Below are positions 17,051-25,956 of a DNA stretch of 64,000 bases, one piece after another. This DNA comes from Seongchinamella unica (lineage in GTDB: Bacteria; Pseudomonadota; Gammaproteobacteria; Pseudomonadales; Halieaceae): the NCBI RefSeq assembly GCF_004354085.1, contig NZ_SMSE01000001.1:419335-483334 (forward strand). The letters are read 5' to 3'. The notes beneath the pieces were generated by a model. It was given only the letters and a program-made list of their open reading frames with translations. It was not told the origin of the DNA and searched no databases. How positions within the stretch are numbered: position 1 is the first letter of the stretch; every line of letters starts with the position of its first letter. The translations under genes and the position numbers were made by a program.

Positions 17051-18832
17051 CTACAGTGGGCGGGTGGCCTGTTCCAGCCAGCCCTTGTCCGCGCCTTCCA
17101 GCAGAGGACCGATTTCCCGCGCCACCTGGGCGTGGTAGTCGTTAATCCACTCCCGTTCTGCAGCTGTCAGCAGTTCCACGCACAGGAGCCGCTGGTCAAA
17201 GGGCACCAGGGTCAGGGCTTCGAACTCATACATCGACGTTTCACCGCCGGTCTCGGCCTCGCGCACCACCACCAGATTCTCGCAGCGGATACCAAAACTA
17301 TGGTCGCGGTAGTAGCCCGGTTCATTACTGACGATCATTCCCGGCAGCAGGGCAAAGGGGTTGTGAGCCTTGGCGATTCGTTGTGGAGCCTCATGCACGC
17401 TGAGAAACGCACCCACACCATGGCCGGTACCATGATCGTAGTCGAAACCGCCTTGCCAGAGGAACTGGCGAGCCAGTACATCGAGCTGGGTCCCGGTCGT
17501 TCCCGCCGGGAAGCGGGCCTGGTCAAGGGCGATATGCCCCTTGAGCACCAGCGTAAACATGCGGCGAATCTCTTCCGGAGGCTCGCCAATAGCGACCGTG
17601 CGGGTGATATCCGTCGTGCCGTCACTGTACTGGCCACCACTATCCACCAGGTACACGCTGTCCATGCTGAGGGTGCCCGGTTGCGGGACATTGACATGGT
17701 TATAGTGACACATGGCGGCATTGGGACCGGCTGCGGAAATCGTGTCGAACGACGGCCCGTGATAGTGCTCGGCTTCCTCTCGCAATGCCGCCAGTTTGTC
17801 CGCCAGCTCAGCCTCGTCGTGCAAACGGCCCGCCGCTACTTCCGCATCCAGCCAGGCCAGGAAACGCACCTCAGCGACTGCATCGCGGCGATGGGCGCGG
17901 CGGGCTCCCTCCACCTCCACCGCGTTCTTGGCAGCCTTGGGCAGCAACACCGGGTCAGGGGCTGACACCAGCTCAGCACCACCGGCCTCGAGGGTTAGCT
18001 GGGTCCAGGCGTTGGCGCCGTCCGGGTCAGCGAGAACCCTCCTGCCGCCGTAACCGCCAAGAATCTCAGCCGCCGAGGATTCCGGGAGCGTACGCACCCC
18101 CTCTCCCACGTGCTCGCTGAAGCCGTCGGGGACCCGCTGCGGGTCGACAAAGACGGTGACCTCCCCGTTGCTTTCCAGCAGGGCAAAGCTCTGCAGGACA
18201 GGCATACAGGGTATGTCGGTTCCGCGAACGTTGAGCAGCCAACTGACCGAGTCAGGGGCAAAAACCAGGGCGGCATCAGCCCCCTGCGCCACCAGGTCTG
18301 CGGCAATCGATCGGCGTTTTTCCACCGAGGAACTGCCGGTGAATTCCTCTCCCAGCAACAGCGCCGGGCTAACCGCAGCCCGGGGGCGCTCATGCCAGCA
18401 GCGGTCGACCAGGTTATCGGTACTGGCCACCAGTTCCAGGCCGCCCTTCTCCAGCGTGGCGCGGGTGGATCGAAACCAACTGAGGCTGTGCATTCGCGGA
18501 TCACAGACCACCCGCGAGCCGGCGCCGAGCTGCTTGACCAGCCAGGGGACGTGAGGTTCTTCGATCAGGTGATGGTATTCAAACAGCGCGCTATCCACCT
18601 CGTTACGCACCTGCACCGTATAGCGACCGTCGACGAAAATCGCCGCGCTCTCGCGCAGCACGACCACGGCTCCGGCGGAACCGGTGAACCCGGATATCCA
18701 CCGCAGGCGTTCATTGTGAGCGGGAATGTACTCCCCGAGGTATTCGTCGGCGCGGGGTACAACAAGGGCATCGTAGCCCGATTCCGCCATCAGCTTGCGT
18801 ACGGCAGCCAGGCGATCGGCGATAGCAGTCAT
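17051..18832 (-). CDS. Xaa-Pro aminopeptidase (three-domain aminopeptidase P, M24B)
   Basis: This cytoplasmic metallopeptidase removes an N-terminal residue preceding proline. The preferred start is the ATG at 18832 (593 residues). It has the long three-domain architecture of eukaryotic-type aminopeptidase P rather than the shorter E. coli PepP. Two N-terminal creatinase-like domains precede a C-terminal pita-bread domain. All five metal ligands can be placed: D397 and D408 (DSGGQY-DGTTDITRT), H471 (GTGHGVG), E504 (SNEPGYY) and E538 (YEFEALT). It precedes the NSS transporter gene in the same direction. Confidence 0.93.
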   Translation of the reverse strand: MTAIADRLAAVRKLMAESGYDALVVPRADEYLGEYIPAHNERLRWISGFTGSAGAVVVLRESAAIFVDGRYTVQVRNEVDSALFEYHHLIEEPHVPWLVKQLGAGSRVVCDPRMHSLSWFRSTRATLEKGGLELVASTDNLVDRCWHERPRAAVSPALLLGEEFTGSSSVEKRRSIAADLVAQGADAALVFAPDSVSWLLNVRGTDIPCMPVLQSFALLESNGEVTVFVDPQRVPDGFSEHVGEGVRTLPESSAAEILGGYGGRRVLADPDGANAWTQLTLEAGGAELVSAPDPVLLPKAAKNAVEVEGARRAHRRDAVAEVRFLAWLDAEVAAGRLHDEAELADKLAALREEAEHYHGPSFDTISAAGPNAAMCHYNHVNVPQPGTLSMDSVYLVDSGGQYSDGTTDITRTVAIGEPPEEIRRMFTLVLKGHIALDQARFPAGTTGTQLDVLARQFLWQGGFDYDHGTGHGVGAFLSVHEAPQRIAKAHNPFALLPGMIVSNEPGYYRDHSFGIRCENLVVVREAETGGETSMYEFEALTLVPFDQRLLCVELLTAAEREWINDYHAQVAREIGPLLEGADKGWLEQATRPL

Positions 18833-18924
18833 AGGGTATTTCCGAGGATGATCTGGGCGCAAGTGTACCCGAAAACGGACCCCGGTTGGAGCATGCCGGC
18901 CGGTCCGGACCCGCTCAGGCCAGC

Positions 18925-19104
18925 CTATTCTTCGTAGAGGTCAAAATCCGCTTTGGAAATACCGCAATCGGGACACTCCCAGTCCTCGGGAATATCCTCC
19001 CAGCGCGTTCCCGGCGGAATTCCATCGTCCGGGAGTCCTTCGGCCTCGTCATAGATAAAGCCGCAGATCACACACTCATACTTCTTGAAGTCAGTCGCAC
19101 TCAT
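18925..19104 (-). CDS. Rubredoxin
   Basis: This small gene encodes 59 residues (begins [18 protein letters not shown]). Rubredoxins are one-iron electron carriers. The two CxxC iron-binding pairs are visible as CVICG near residues 11-14 and CPDCG near 44-47, along with the conserved YDEAEG and W-E-D-I-P segments. It lies between the aminopeptidase P gene and gspN on the same strand. Its partner is not evident here; alkane hydroxylases and oxidative-stress proteins are known rubredoxin partners in related bacteria. Confidence 0.95.
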   Translation of the reverse strand: MSATDFKKYECVICGFIYDEAEGLPDDGIPPGTRWEDIPEDWECPDCGISKADFDLYEE

Positions 19105-19196
19105 TGTTCCAGCTACCCTGAAAATAAAGCCATGGATTATAAGGCAGCAATGCGGGGCATGGCGACGGCCCTCCGTCTGTTCTGCTGAACCAGTGC

Positions 19197-19943
19197 CTAC
19201 AGCTCGCCCTCCAGCTTCATCCTGAAGCCCTCGCCAACGGGAACCGCCACCAATTGCAAGGCCTGGCGCAGCTGTGGTTCCTCAAGCGCTTTACCCTGCA
19301 AGGTCATGTCGATGTCATACACATTCTGCTGCAGCTGCAATCCGCCCGCTACCTGCAAATCGCCCGCCAGGGTGATAACTTCGCCGCTGACGATATCCTC
19401 GGCACTGGATTTGATATCCACCGCGTAGCTACCAAGTGGCCGAGGACCCTGTGGAGACACCCATCCGGCACCCTGCCAGACAACCCGCCCTTCAGCACTC
19501 TGCAGCCCACCCTGGCGGATCTTCAGCTGATCAAATTGTGCGGTAATATCGCCCACCAGAGCCACCGGTATGTACTGGCGCAACAGCCCTGCGTCCACCA
19601 GCAGATCGACGTTTTCCAAATCAATGTCTTGCTCAGAGCGAAGCGTTACCCGGGCGCGAAATGTCTGGCGCCCCCACTGGCTCTCCAGCTCCAGCGCTGG
19701 GGTGAACAGCAACAGCGACACAACGCCAAGTTTCCATTCGCTGGCGCCCAATTGTAGCCAGCCGCCTTCAATAGCCACCAGCGTACCACTGGCCCGGCCG
19801 TGCCAAAGTGTGCCAGTGACACCCTGCAACATGATGTGCTCAGGCAAAAGCCCGGGCAAAATCCGCGCCGGCGCGGTGGCAACGATCAGGAAAGTCAGAA
19901 CCAGGCCGCTCAGCAGACCGGTTAATCCTCTGGAAATAGTCAT
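19197..19943 (-). CDS. gspN: Type II secretion protein GspN
   Basis: This is the last gene of the type II secretion operon. It is a 248-residue protein with one N-terminal membrane helix (about 5-27) and a beta-rich periplasmic remainder. The pattern of [21 protein letters not shown] near the N-terminus matches GspN/PulN. GspN is an accessory inner-membrane subunit absent from some type II systems. It overlaps gspM by 4 bp (ATGA). Confidence 0.88.
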   Translation of the reverse strand: MTISRGLTGLLSGLVLTFLIVATAPARILPGLLPEHIMLQGVTGTLWHGRASGTLVAIEGGWLQLGASEWKLGVVSLLLFTPALELESQWGRQTFRARVTLRSEQDIDLENVDLLVDAGLLRQYIPVALVGDITAQFDQLKIRQGGLQSAEGRVVWQGAGWVSPQGPRPLGSYAVDIKSSAEDIVSGEVITLAGDLQVAGGLQLQQNVYDIDMTLQGKALEEPQLRQALQLVAVPVGEGFRMKLEGEL

Positions 19944-20413
19944 CCTGCCTGAGCCAACCGCACCGTCACGTTAACCCTGCCTAAAGTACCGGACTGGGTA
20001 ATTGAGGCCTCGCGCACCAGCAAGCCCTCACGGTATTCAAGCTGGTGCAACCAGGCGATGAGTTCATCAAATGGCGCATTCTCCAGCCGCACCTGGACCT
20101 CACCCCTGCTATTGGGTTGCAGGCGATTGACCTGCAACCCGAAACTGCTGGTGGAGCGATTGATCAGGCTGGTGAGGTTCCGGCGGGTACCGCTGTCACT
20201 GCCGCTTGCGCGCAGGTGCAGAATCTGGGACACCAGAACATCGACGCGCTGCAGGGTTTCTGCCACGCCCTTATTCTGCTGGGCCAGGCGGTCCCTGGCA
20301 TCCGCCAGCGGTGCCAACAGCAGGACAAAAACGAGATAGAGGGCAATGGCAAAGCCCATTGCCAACAGGCTCAACTGCTCACGCTGGGTCAATCGGGCAA
20401 ACCACTGCTTCAT
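19940..20413 (-). CDS. gspM: Type II secretion protein GspM
   Basis: GspM is a bitopic inner-membrane protein that partners GspL in the assembly platform. It has 157 residues. A short cytoplasmic start (about 1-15) is followed by a membrane helix near 16-36 and a periplasmic ferredoxin-like domain containing a short coiled-coil. It overlaps gspL by 4 bp and gspN by 4 bp. Confidence 0.9.
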   Translation of the reverse strand: MKQWFARLTQREQLSLLAMGFAIALYLVFVLLLAPLADARDRLAQQNKGVAETLQRVDVLVSQILHLRASGSDSGTRRNLTSLINRSTSSFGLQVNRLQPNSRGEVQVRLENAPFDELIAWLHQLEYREGLLVREASITQSGTLGRVNVTVRLAQAG

Positions 20414-21609
20414 GAGCGGCCTCCGACGCGCATGCGCGCCCGCACCTGATCACCCTGGGCACTGCTGTTCTCAAGTGTGGCCTGCAGGCCATCTTTGGCG
20501 AAGCCGGAACGAATACGTTCCACGGCCTCGTAGTCAGCCGCCAGCAGGTTGAGGCGAATCTCAGCGGCTTTGTTGTTGTAATTGATACTGACAATACTGC
20601 CTTCGCCGGCGGCAACTACCTCTCCCACCCTGGCAACCAGTCCCACAAAACCACTGGACTGGGAGGATCCGGTCATCGTGTCCAGTTGGCGCTGCAATTG
20701 TTTTTCGGCATCCACCACCGCACCGCGGGGAAAGGCCTTGCGATAGCTTTCCTGTACCGCCCCGCGCAGGGCCAGGTTTTCCTGTTCGAGTTGCCGGTAA
20801 TCGCTCCAGGTAGCGAGCATCTGCACGGCTATGGCAGCAGCGAACAACACTACAGCGATACGCCACTGCTGCCACCAGCGCTCCAGGGGCAGGCGCACGG
20901 CCCACGCACCCTGGCGCAAATTCAGCGGCCGGGCAGGCAATTCGGCCACCAACATGGCCGTATAAAGGTCGCCCTGGCGCCACTGCAACAACGGCTGTAA
21001 CTCCTCTGGCAGCAGCGCTGAGTCAGCCGTCTGGTCCTGTCCGTACACGACGATGGCGGTCGGCTGCTCAGCGCTGGCCCGTGCCGCGTCCAGCATCAGC
21101 GACAACATCTCGCGCTCTACGGAAAAGCCCTCGCATTCGCCAAGGCGTACGATGGCCCGGTCACCCTCCAGTACCAGGCTCCATTCTCCAGGCTTCCAGG
21201 GCAGTAATAGCGGTTCTGGCAGCCACTGGTTAACGCCTGGAAACTTGTCCAGCAGTCGCTGGTATTCTGCCATGTTCTGGCGCGAGCATACGGCAACGGC
21301 GTAGTCCAGCTTGTCACGTGCGACACTGGCAAAATGAAGCTCGCTGACGTCTTCGCTGAGCTCCTCCTCCAGCATGAAGGGCAAAGAACTTGCCAGGTGG
21401 CGACGCTCTTCCGCTGCAATCTGCAGGGATAGCAGGCGCAAGTCTTCGCCGGGAACTGCGAAAACGGGGGTCAGCTTGCGCTGGGCAATCAGCGCTCGCA
21501 GCCTTGCCTGCGCCTCGTCCTGGTCCAGCCATTGGGCACCGTCGCTGGCACCCGGGGGATACCAGGCCAACCGATCCCCGATGAGGCGGATTATTACAAC
21601 GTCTCGCAA
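20410..21609 (-). CDS. gspL: Type II secretion protein GspL
   Basis: GspL bridges the GspE ATPase to the inner-membrane platform. It has 399 residues. The N-terminal cytoplasmic actin-like region runs to about 240, a membrane helix lies near 247-270 (IAVVLFAAAIAVQML) and a periplasmic domain follows. It overlaps gspK by 16 bp and gspM by 4 bp. Confidence 0.92.
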   Translation of the reverse strand: MRDVVIIRLIGDRLAWYPPGASDGAQWLDQDEAQARLRALIAQRKLTPVFAVPGEDLRLLSLQIAAEERRHLASSLPFMLEEELSEDVSELHFASVARDKLDYAVAVCSRQNMAEYQRLLDKFPGVNQWLPEPLLLPWKPGEWSLVLEGDRAIVRLGECEGFSVEREMLSLMLDAARASAEQPTAIVVYGQDQTADSALLPEELQPLLQWRQGDLYTAMLVAELPARPLNLRQGAWAVRLPLERWWQQWRIAVVLFAAAIAVQMLATWSDYRQLEQENLALRGAVQESYRKAFPRGAVVDAEKQLQRQLDTMTGSSQSSGFVGLVARVGEVVAAGEGSIVSINYNNKAAEIRLNLLAADYEAVERIRSGFAKDGLQATLENSSAQGDQVRARMRVGGRS

Positions 21610-22667
21610 GTTTCTTCTCTCTCGGTTTCGGGCAGGAACATTCCTCCGTCGGTGGCTCTGTTGAGGATGCTCACCTGGCGGTTTTTACGTTCCAGCACAC
21701 TGTACAAGCGCTGGTTCCTGCCGGCAACTTCCACCCGGGCGCGTAACAGGAAATATTCGCTTTGCTCGCCCAGCAGGGCCTGGGTGGCGGTCATACGATC
21801 TTTCATGTCGGCCAGTGCAGGATGACTGAGGAAATCCGCCATATCGGTAAAGCCCGTCTCACAGCGATAGGCGACCAGCGACTGGGCATCGCCCTCGCTC
21901 AGCGGCCGCAGGCTGTCATCGGGTCCCAGGGAGCGCAAAACCATGGACGGCGCAGTGTGGATATTGAGCGTTCCAGCCTGCAGGGGCCATACTGTGACCC
22001 AGGGCTCAAGGGCCTGGTAAAGCTCTGGGCTGACCCCTTTCACCGCACGCAGTTCGGTCACGCTGAGCATGGGACGGTTGGATGCGCGATAGGCCGGAGT
22101 CAGGCCCGCGTAGTAATCGTCCTCCGCTCCCTCAAAACGCGGCTGGCTGTCGGCATCCAGCCAGTCCCCAATGGAGCGGGTAATGGCAATGGCGTCGGAT
22201 TCGCCCATCTGCTCGTCTGTCACTGCCAGCAACAGACGGATAAACTGCGCCTGGGCGGCGGTGTACTGGGGCTTACCCTCACCCTGTTCCGGTTTTTCTG
22301 CCAACTGGTTGAGATTGTATCGGCCCTGCAAATCCTCCAGCGTTCCCGATAGCCACCCTCCCTCGTCAAGGGGATAGGGTACTTCCTCGCGGGCCCATAT
22401 CTCGCCCAGAGTATCTTTGGCCCGCTCACCCTGCTGCTTGTCAGCGTCCCAGTCTGCCAGCAGCGCCAGTGTCGCCAGCCCCTCTGCCCCGCGCAGGTAG
22501 GCGCGGGATTGCTCCGCCACGAAAATACTGCCGCCGCGCTGGTATAGCCGCTCGAAATCGCTCTTCATGGCAACGATAAGCGCCGCGCTGATCGCGAAGA
22601 TAAGCATGGCCAGGATCAGCGCCGCACCCCGTTGGCGTGAACGGGGGCTAAAGTGGCGGCAGTGCAT
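21594..22667 (-). CDS. gspK: Type II secretion minor pseudopilin GspK
   Basis: GspK is the large minor pseudopilin that caps the pseudopilus tip. It has 357 residues, consistent with the family. The prepilin peptidase site is RQRG|AALILAMLIF; as in other GspK proteins the +5 glutamate typical of pilins is missing. A large globular domain follows. Processing would require PilD, encoded at 56518. It overlaps gspJ by 20 bp. Confidence 0.93.
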   Translation of the reverse strand: MHCRHFSPRSRQRGAALILAMLIFAISAALIVAMKSDFERLYQRGGSIFVAEQSRAYLRGAEGLATLALLADWDADKQQGERAKDTLGEIWAREEVPYPLDEGGWLSGTLEDLQGRYNLNQLAEKPEQGEGKPQYTAAQAQFIRLLLAVTDEQMGESDAIAITRSIGDWLDADSQPRFEGAEDDYYAGLTPAYRASNRPMLSVTELRAVKGVSPELYQALEPWVTVWPLQAGTLNIHTAPSMVLRSLGPDDSLRPLSEGDAQSLVAYRCETGFTDMADFLSHPALADMKDRMTATQALLGEQSEYFLLRARVEVAGRNQRLYSVLERKNRQVSILNRATDGGMFLPETEREETCETL

Positions 22668-23304
22668 AAATGCGCCTCATCTCACCCCAGTCCGTCAACT
22701 GCAAACGCAGTTCCACTGCCAGCGGCGGGTCGGGCATGATGCCCGGCTGGCTGGTGTCGGCAACCCAGACTTCCGGCCAGTTGCGGGTATCCAGTTCACT
22801 CGTCTTGCCCACTGTCCTGGCGTTACTGAGACTGTCGAGAAACAGGACCCGCAGTTCCTCCACCCCCTCCAGCAAGGCCACTTCCTGTACCGGGGTATCC
22901 CCGGAACGGTCCAGCACCGAATAGGTGTCGCGCCACAATGTGTCTGCTTCCAGCCGGTAGTTGACCCGCTGCTGTTCCGAGCGCGGGTGGGCCAGCGGGT
23001 TGTGCCAGCCGGAGCGGGTAAAGCTCAGGGGAAAGCGGGCTGCCGGCCCACCCTGCATGGCAGGCTCCAGTTCGCCAAATTCATCGCGCACGGGGCGCGC
23101 CACAAATTGTTCCAGATCCCGGGAGATGATCATCCACGCCCGGTTGATCGCGTACACTCGCCTGGCGGCAGCCTCGCTGCTCTGGACCCCATCAGACACT
23201 CTGGAAAAGCTGCTGTAGGCTATGACGGAAACAACGGCGGAGATTGAGAGGGCGATCAGTACCTCCACCAGGGTAAAACCACGCCCTGCCGTGCGCCTAT
23301 TCAA
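22648..23304 (-). CDS. gspJ: Type II secretion minor pseudopilin GspJ
   Basis: GspJ is a minor pseudopilin of the tip complex. A TTG at 23304 is chosen as the start because GGAGG lies 6 nt upstream, and it gives the short basic leader LNRRTAGRG before the cleavage site G|FTLVEVLIAL. The product has 218 residues, normal for GspJ. The start codon lies inside the end of gspI (8-bp overlap), which implies translational coupling. Longer in-frame starts would place an implausible Arg/Trp-rich extension before the leader. Confidence 0.9.
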   Translation of the reverse strand: MNRRTAGRGFTLVEVLIALSISAVVSVIAYSSFSRVSDGVQSSEAAARRVYAINRAWMIISRDLEQFVARPVRDEFGELEPAMQGGPAARFPLSFTRSGWHNPLAHPRSEQQRVNYRLEADTLWRDTYSVLDRSGDTPVQEVALLEGVEELRVLFLDSLSNARTVGKTSELDTRNWPEVWVADTSQPGIMPDPPLAVELRLQLTDWGEMRRIYALPPL

Positions 23305-23713
23305 CAGGCACCTCCAACTCTGCCTCCAGGTCCGTCGGCAGAAACGCCACCAGGCTGTACAGGGGCGATCGCTCATCCTCCTGGGCCAGGGCGACGTCGA
23401 TCTCGAGCCGCAAAAACAGGGGCACCTCGGTGGGCTCACTGCGCATCCACCAATGCCACTCACGCTCGGCCATGGTGACCACACCGCTCTCGCGATCCTC
23501 AGGCAGGACGCCGGTGGCGAGCGCGATAATGCGTACTTCCGACAGTTTATTTGCCGCCACGGCGTGGGCGATGGACTTGTCCCGCAGGTAGCCGGTGGCG
23601 TCCAACTGCTGTTGCAGGGCGAACATCAGCGCCGGCAGCGCCAGGCCAACAATGGCCAGCGCCACCATCACCTCCACCAGGGTAAACCCGCGGCTTGTGA
23701 CCGGGCGGCTCAA
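23297..23713 (-). CDS. gspI: Type II secretion minor pseudopilin GspI
   Basis: This is a 138-residue minor pseudopilin. The prepilin leader MSRPVTSRG is followed by FTLVEVMVALAIVGLALPAL, with the conserved +5 glutamate. GspI nucleates the GspI-J-K tip. It overlaps gspH by 4 bp and gspJ by 8 bp. Confidence 0.92.
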   Translation of the reverse strand: MSRPVTSRGFTLVEVMVALAIVGLALPALMFALQQQLDATGYLRDKSIAHAVAANKLSEVRIIALATGVLPEDRESGVVTMAEREWHWWMRSEPTEVPLFLRLEIDVALAQEDERSPLYSLVAFLPTDLEAELEVPVE

Positions 23714-24276
23714 AAGTCCTCCTCAACCAGCGCCTGGCCGCGGCTGAGCGTCTGGAAATTACCGAGCAGGTTCCACTCGATACGCCACAGCAGTTCACCC
23801 GTATCCGTGGCGCGCAATTCAATTGCCCCCGGGACGGTTTCACCACTGGCATAAAGTATAATCTGCGGCCGTGGCACTTCGCTGTTGTTCGCCAGCAATT
23901 CCTGCTCCTGGATCAATCCGTCCAGTTCCAGTTGCAACTCCAGGCCGGGAGGAAACTCGGCGGGGGCAAATACGCCCTTGCCGCTGGCCGGAGCCCGCCA
24001 GCCTACCGGGGTCTGTTCCCACCAGTCATAGCGGTAGCGCCACTGTCCGCCAGTGTCCTCCCTGTGCAGCATCAGGCCGTAGTTCATACCGGTAAACTGG
24101 GCCTCGTCGAGGGCGTAGCTGGCGCTATCCGCCAGCGCTTCCACTGCCGCACGCAGCAGCATATCGCGATCGCCGGAGCCGATATTCAGCGTCACCAGGG
24201 AGGTGACCAGCACCACCACAAACAGGGTCACCAGCAACTCCAGCAGGCTGAAGCCCCGCTGACGGCCACCGTTCAC
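23710..24276 (-). CDS. gspH: Type II secretion minor pseudopilin GspH
   Basis: This is a 188-residue minor pseudopilin. The leader MNGGRQRG precedes FSLLELLVTLFVVVLVTSLV, with Glu at the +5 position of the mature protein. GspH is thought to link the GspI-J-K tip to the GspG shaft. The gene lies 2 nt after gspG and overlaps gspI by 4 bp. Confidence 0.92.
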   Translation of the reverse strand: MNGGRQRGFSLLELLVTLFVVVLVTSLVTLNIGSGDRDMLLRAAVEALADSASYALDEAQFTGMNYGLMLHREDTGGQWRYRYDWWEQTPVGWRAPASGKGVFAPAEFPPGLELQLELDGLIQEQELLANNSEVPRPQIILYASGETVPGAIELRATDTGELLWRIEWNLLGNFQTLSRGQALVEEDF

Positions 24277-24278
24277 AA

Positions 24279-24716
24279 TTATTCGTCCGTCGACTTCCAG
24301 TTGCCGATATCGGCATTCTGGTCCTCGCCGCCCGAAAGCCCGTCGGCTCCCAGGGTATAGATATCCACCTCGCCGTTTTCACCCGGACTGAGGTAAAGGT
24401 ACGGCCTCCCCCATGGGTCCAGCGGCAGCTCCGGCAGGTAGCCCCCTTTCTTGAAGTTGCGGGGCACCGGGTCCAGGGAACTGGGCTCCACCAGCGCTTC
24501 CAGTCCCTGTTCGGTGGTCGGGTATACGTAGTTGTCCAGGCGATAAATTTTCAGCGCCGTTTCAATTGCCTTGAAGTCGGCCTGTGCCTTCTGCACCCGC
24601 GCCTCGTCCGCGCGATTCAGGACCGTAGGCGCCACCACGCTGATGAGCAGGCCCATAATGACCAGCACCACGAGGATTTCCACCAGCGAGAAACCGCTGT
24701 TTCTGTATACGTTCAT
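24279..24716 (-). CDS. gspG: Type II secretion major pseudopilin GspG
   Basis: GspG is the major pseudopilin that forms the piston-like pseudopilus shaft. It has 145 residues, the usual length. The leader MNVYRNSG precedes FSLVEILVVLVIMGLLISVV. The C-terminal part shows the GspG pattern (YPTTEQGLEAL, DPWGRPY and a GADG-GG-DQNADIGNW calcium-loop region). It is separated by 4 nt from gspF. Confidence 0.96.
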   Translation of the reverse strand: MNVYRNSGFSLVEILVVLVIMGLLISVVAPTVLNRADEARVQKAQADFKAIETALKIYRLDNYVYPTTEQGLEALVEPSSLDPVPRNFKKGGYLPELPLDPWGRPYLYLSPGENGEVDIYTLGADGLSGGEDQNADIGNWKSTDE

Positions 24717-24720
24717 AGTC

Positions 24721-25941
24721 TTACTTCACCATCGTATTTAAATCAAATATCGGCAGCAGAATCGCCAGCACGATCAGCAGCACCATACCGCCCATCACCA
24801 CCACCATCAGCGGTTCAAACAGGGCCATCATTGTTCCCAGGGTCATTTCCAGCTCGCGCTCCTGGTTGTCAGCCGAGCGCGCCAGCATGGTTTCCAGTTC
24901 CCCGCTGGCCTCACCACTGGCGACCATGTGCACCATCATCGGTGGAAAGCGGCCACTTTGCTGCAGGGCCCTGTTAAGACTGCTGCCCTCCTGCACCCGT
25001 TCCGCCACTGCCTTGCTGTCTTCACGCAGTACAAGATTGGTCAGTACCTGCCCGGCAATGCGCAAGGCATCCAGCAGCGGAACCCCGCTGGCCATCAATA
25101 TACTGAGGGTGGAGGCAAAACGCGCCGTATCGATGGCCACCACCAGCCGGGACCAGCCCGGGATCCGCAACTGAATCCGGTGCCATTGACGCCGCCGGGA
25201 CTCATTGCGCAGCAGCTGCCTGACTGTGACCACCAGCGCCACGATCGCCAGCAGCAGCCACAGGCCCCACGCACGGAAGAAGTCACTGCTGGCAATCAGT
25301 ATTTGCGTCAACAGCGGTAACTCCCTGTTGGAATGGACGAAGATGCCCACCAGCTCAGGCACCACGAATATCATCAACGCCACCACCACGGCGATGGCCA
25401 CCCCCACCAGGATGAATGGATAAATCATCGCCATTTTAAGTTTCTGGCTGGTGTACTGGCGCTGCTCCGTGTAATCCGCCAGCTGCTCCAGCACCGGCCC
25501 CAGGTGGCCCGAGTGTTCGCCGGCCGCTACCATGGCCCGGTACATCTCGTTAAACACCTGGGGAAACTCAGTCATGGCGTAAGCCAGCGTATAACCTTCC
25601 GAGACACGAGATCGCACCTGCAACAACATGCCCTTGATCCTGGCGCTGCGGCTTTGCTGGGCAGCCGCCTGCAGGGCTTCATCCAGCGGCAGGTTGGACA
25701 GCACCAGGGTAGCCAGTTGCCGGGTCACCATGGCCAGGTCGCCCGCAGAGATGCGTGGCTGAAACAGGCGCGGTCGCCAGGACAGGCTGTTGGCAGCGGG
25801 ACGATTCGCTTCCTCCACTTCCACCGGTCGCAGGTTGCGCGAACGTAACTGGCCACGCACCTGGCGCTCCGAGTCGCCCTCGAGGAAACCCTTGACCAGT
25901 TTGCCCTGCTCGTTCAGCGCGCGGTAGCGGTAAGCGGTCAT
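24721..25941 (-). CDS. gspF: Type II secretion inner-membrane platform protein GspF
   Basis: GspF is a polytopic inner-membrane core protein that works with the GspE ATPase to extrude the pseudopilus. It has 406 residues with two repeated GspF/PilC cytoplasmic domains (about 70-195 and 270-395). Three hydrophobic helices lie near 170-195, 220-245 and 375-400. It is paralogous to PilC at 55289. It lies 15 nt after gspE. Confidence 0.95.
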   Translation of the reverse strand: MTAYRYRALNEQGKLVKGFLEGDSERQVRGQLRSRNLRPVEVEEANRPAANSLSWRPRLFQPRISAGDLAMVTRQLATLVLSNLPLDEALQAAAQQSRSARIKGMLLQVRSRVSEGYTLAYAMTEFPQVFNEMYRAMVAAGEHSGHLGPVLEQLADYTEQRQYTSQKLKMAMIYPFILVGVAIAVVVALMIFVVPELVGIFVHSNRELPLLTQILIASSDFFRAWGLWLLLAIVALVVTVRQLLRNESRRRQWHRIQLRIPGWSRLVVAIDTARFASTLSILMASGVPLLDALRIAGQVLTNLVLREDSKAVAERVQEGSSLNRALQQSGRFPPMMVHMVASGEASGELETMLARSADNQERELEMTLGTMMALFEPLMVVVMGGMVLLIVLAILLPIFDLNTMVK

Positions 25942-25956
25942 CGTCGGTCAGCCGCT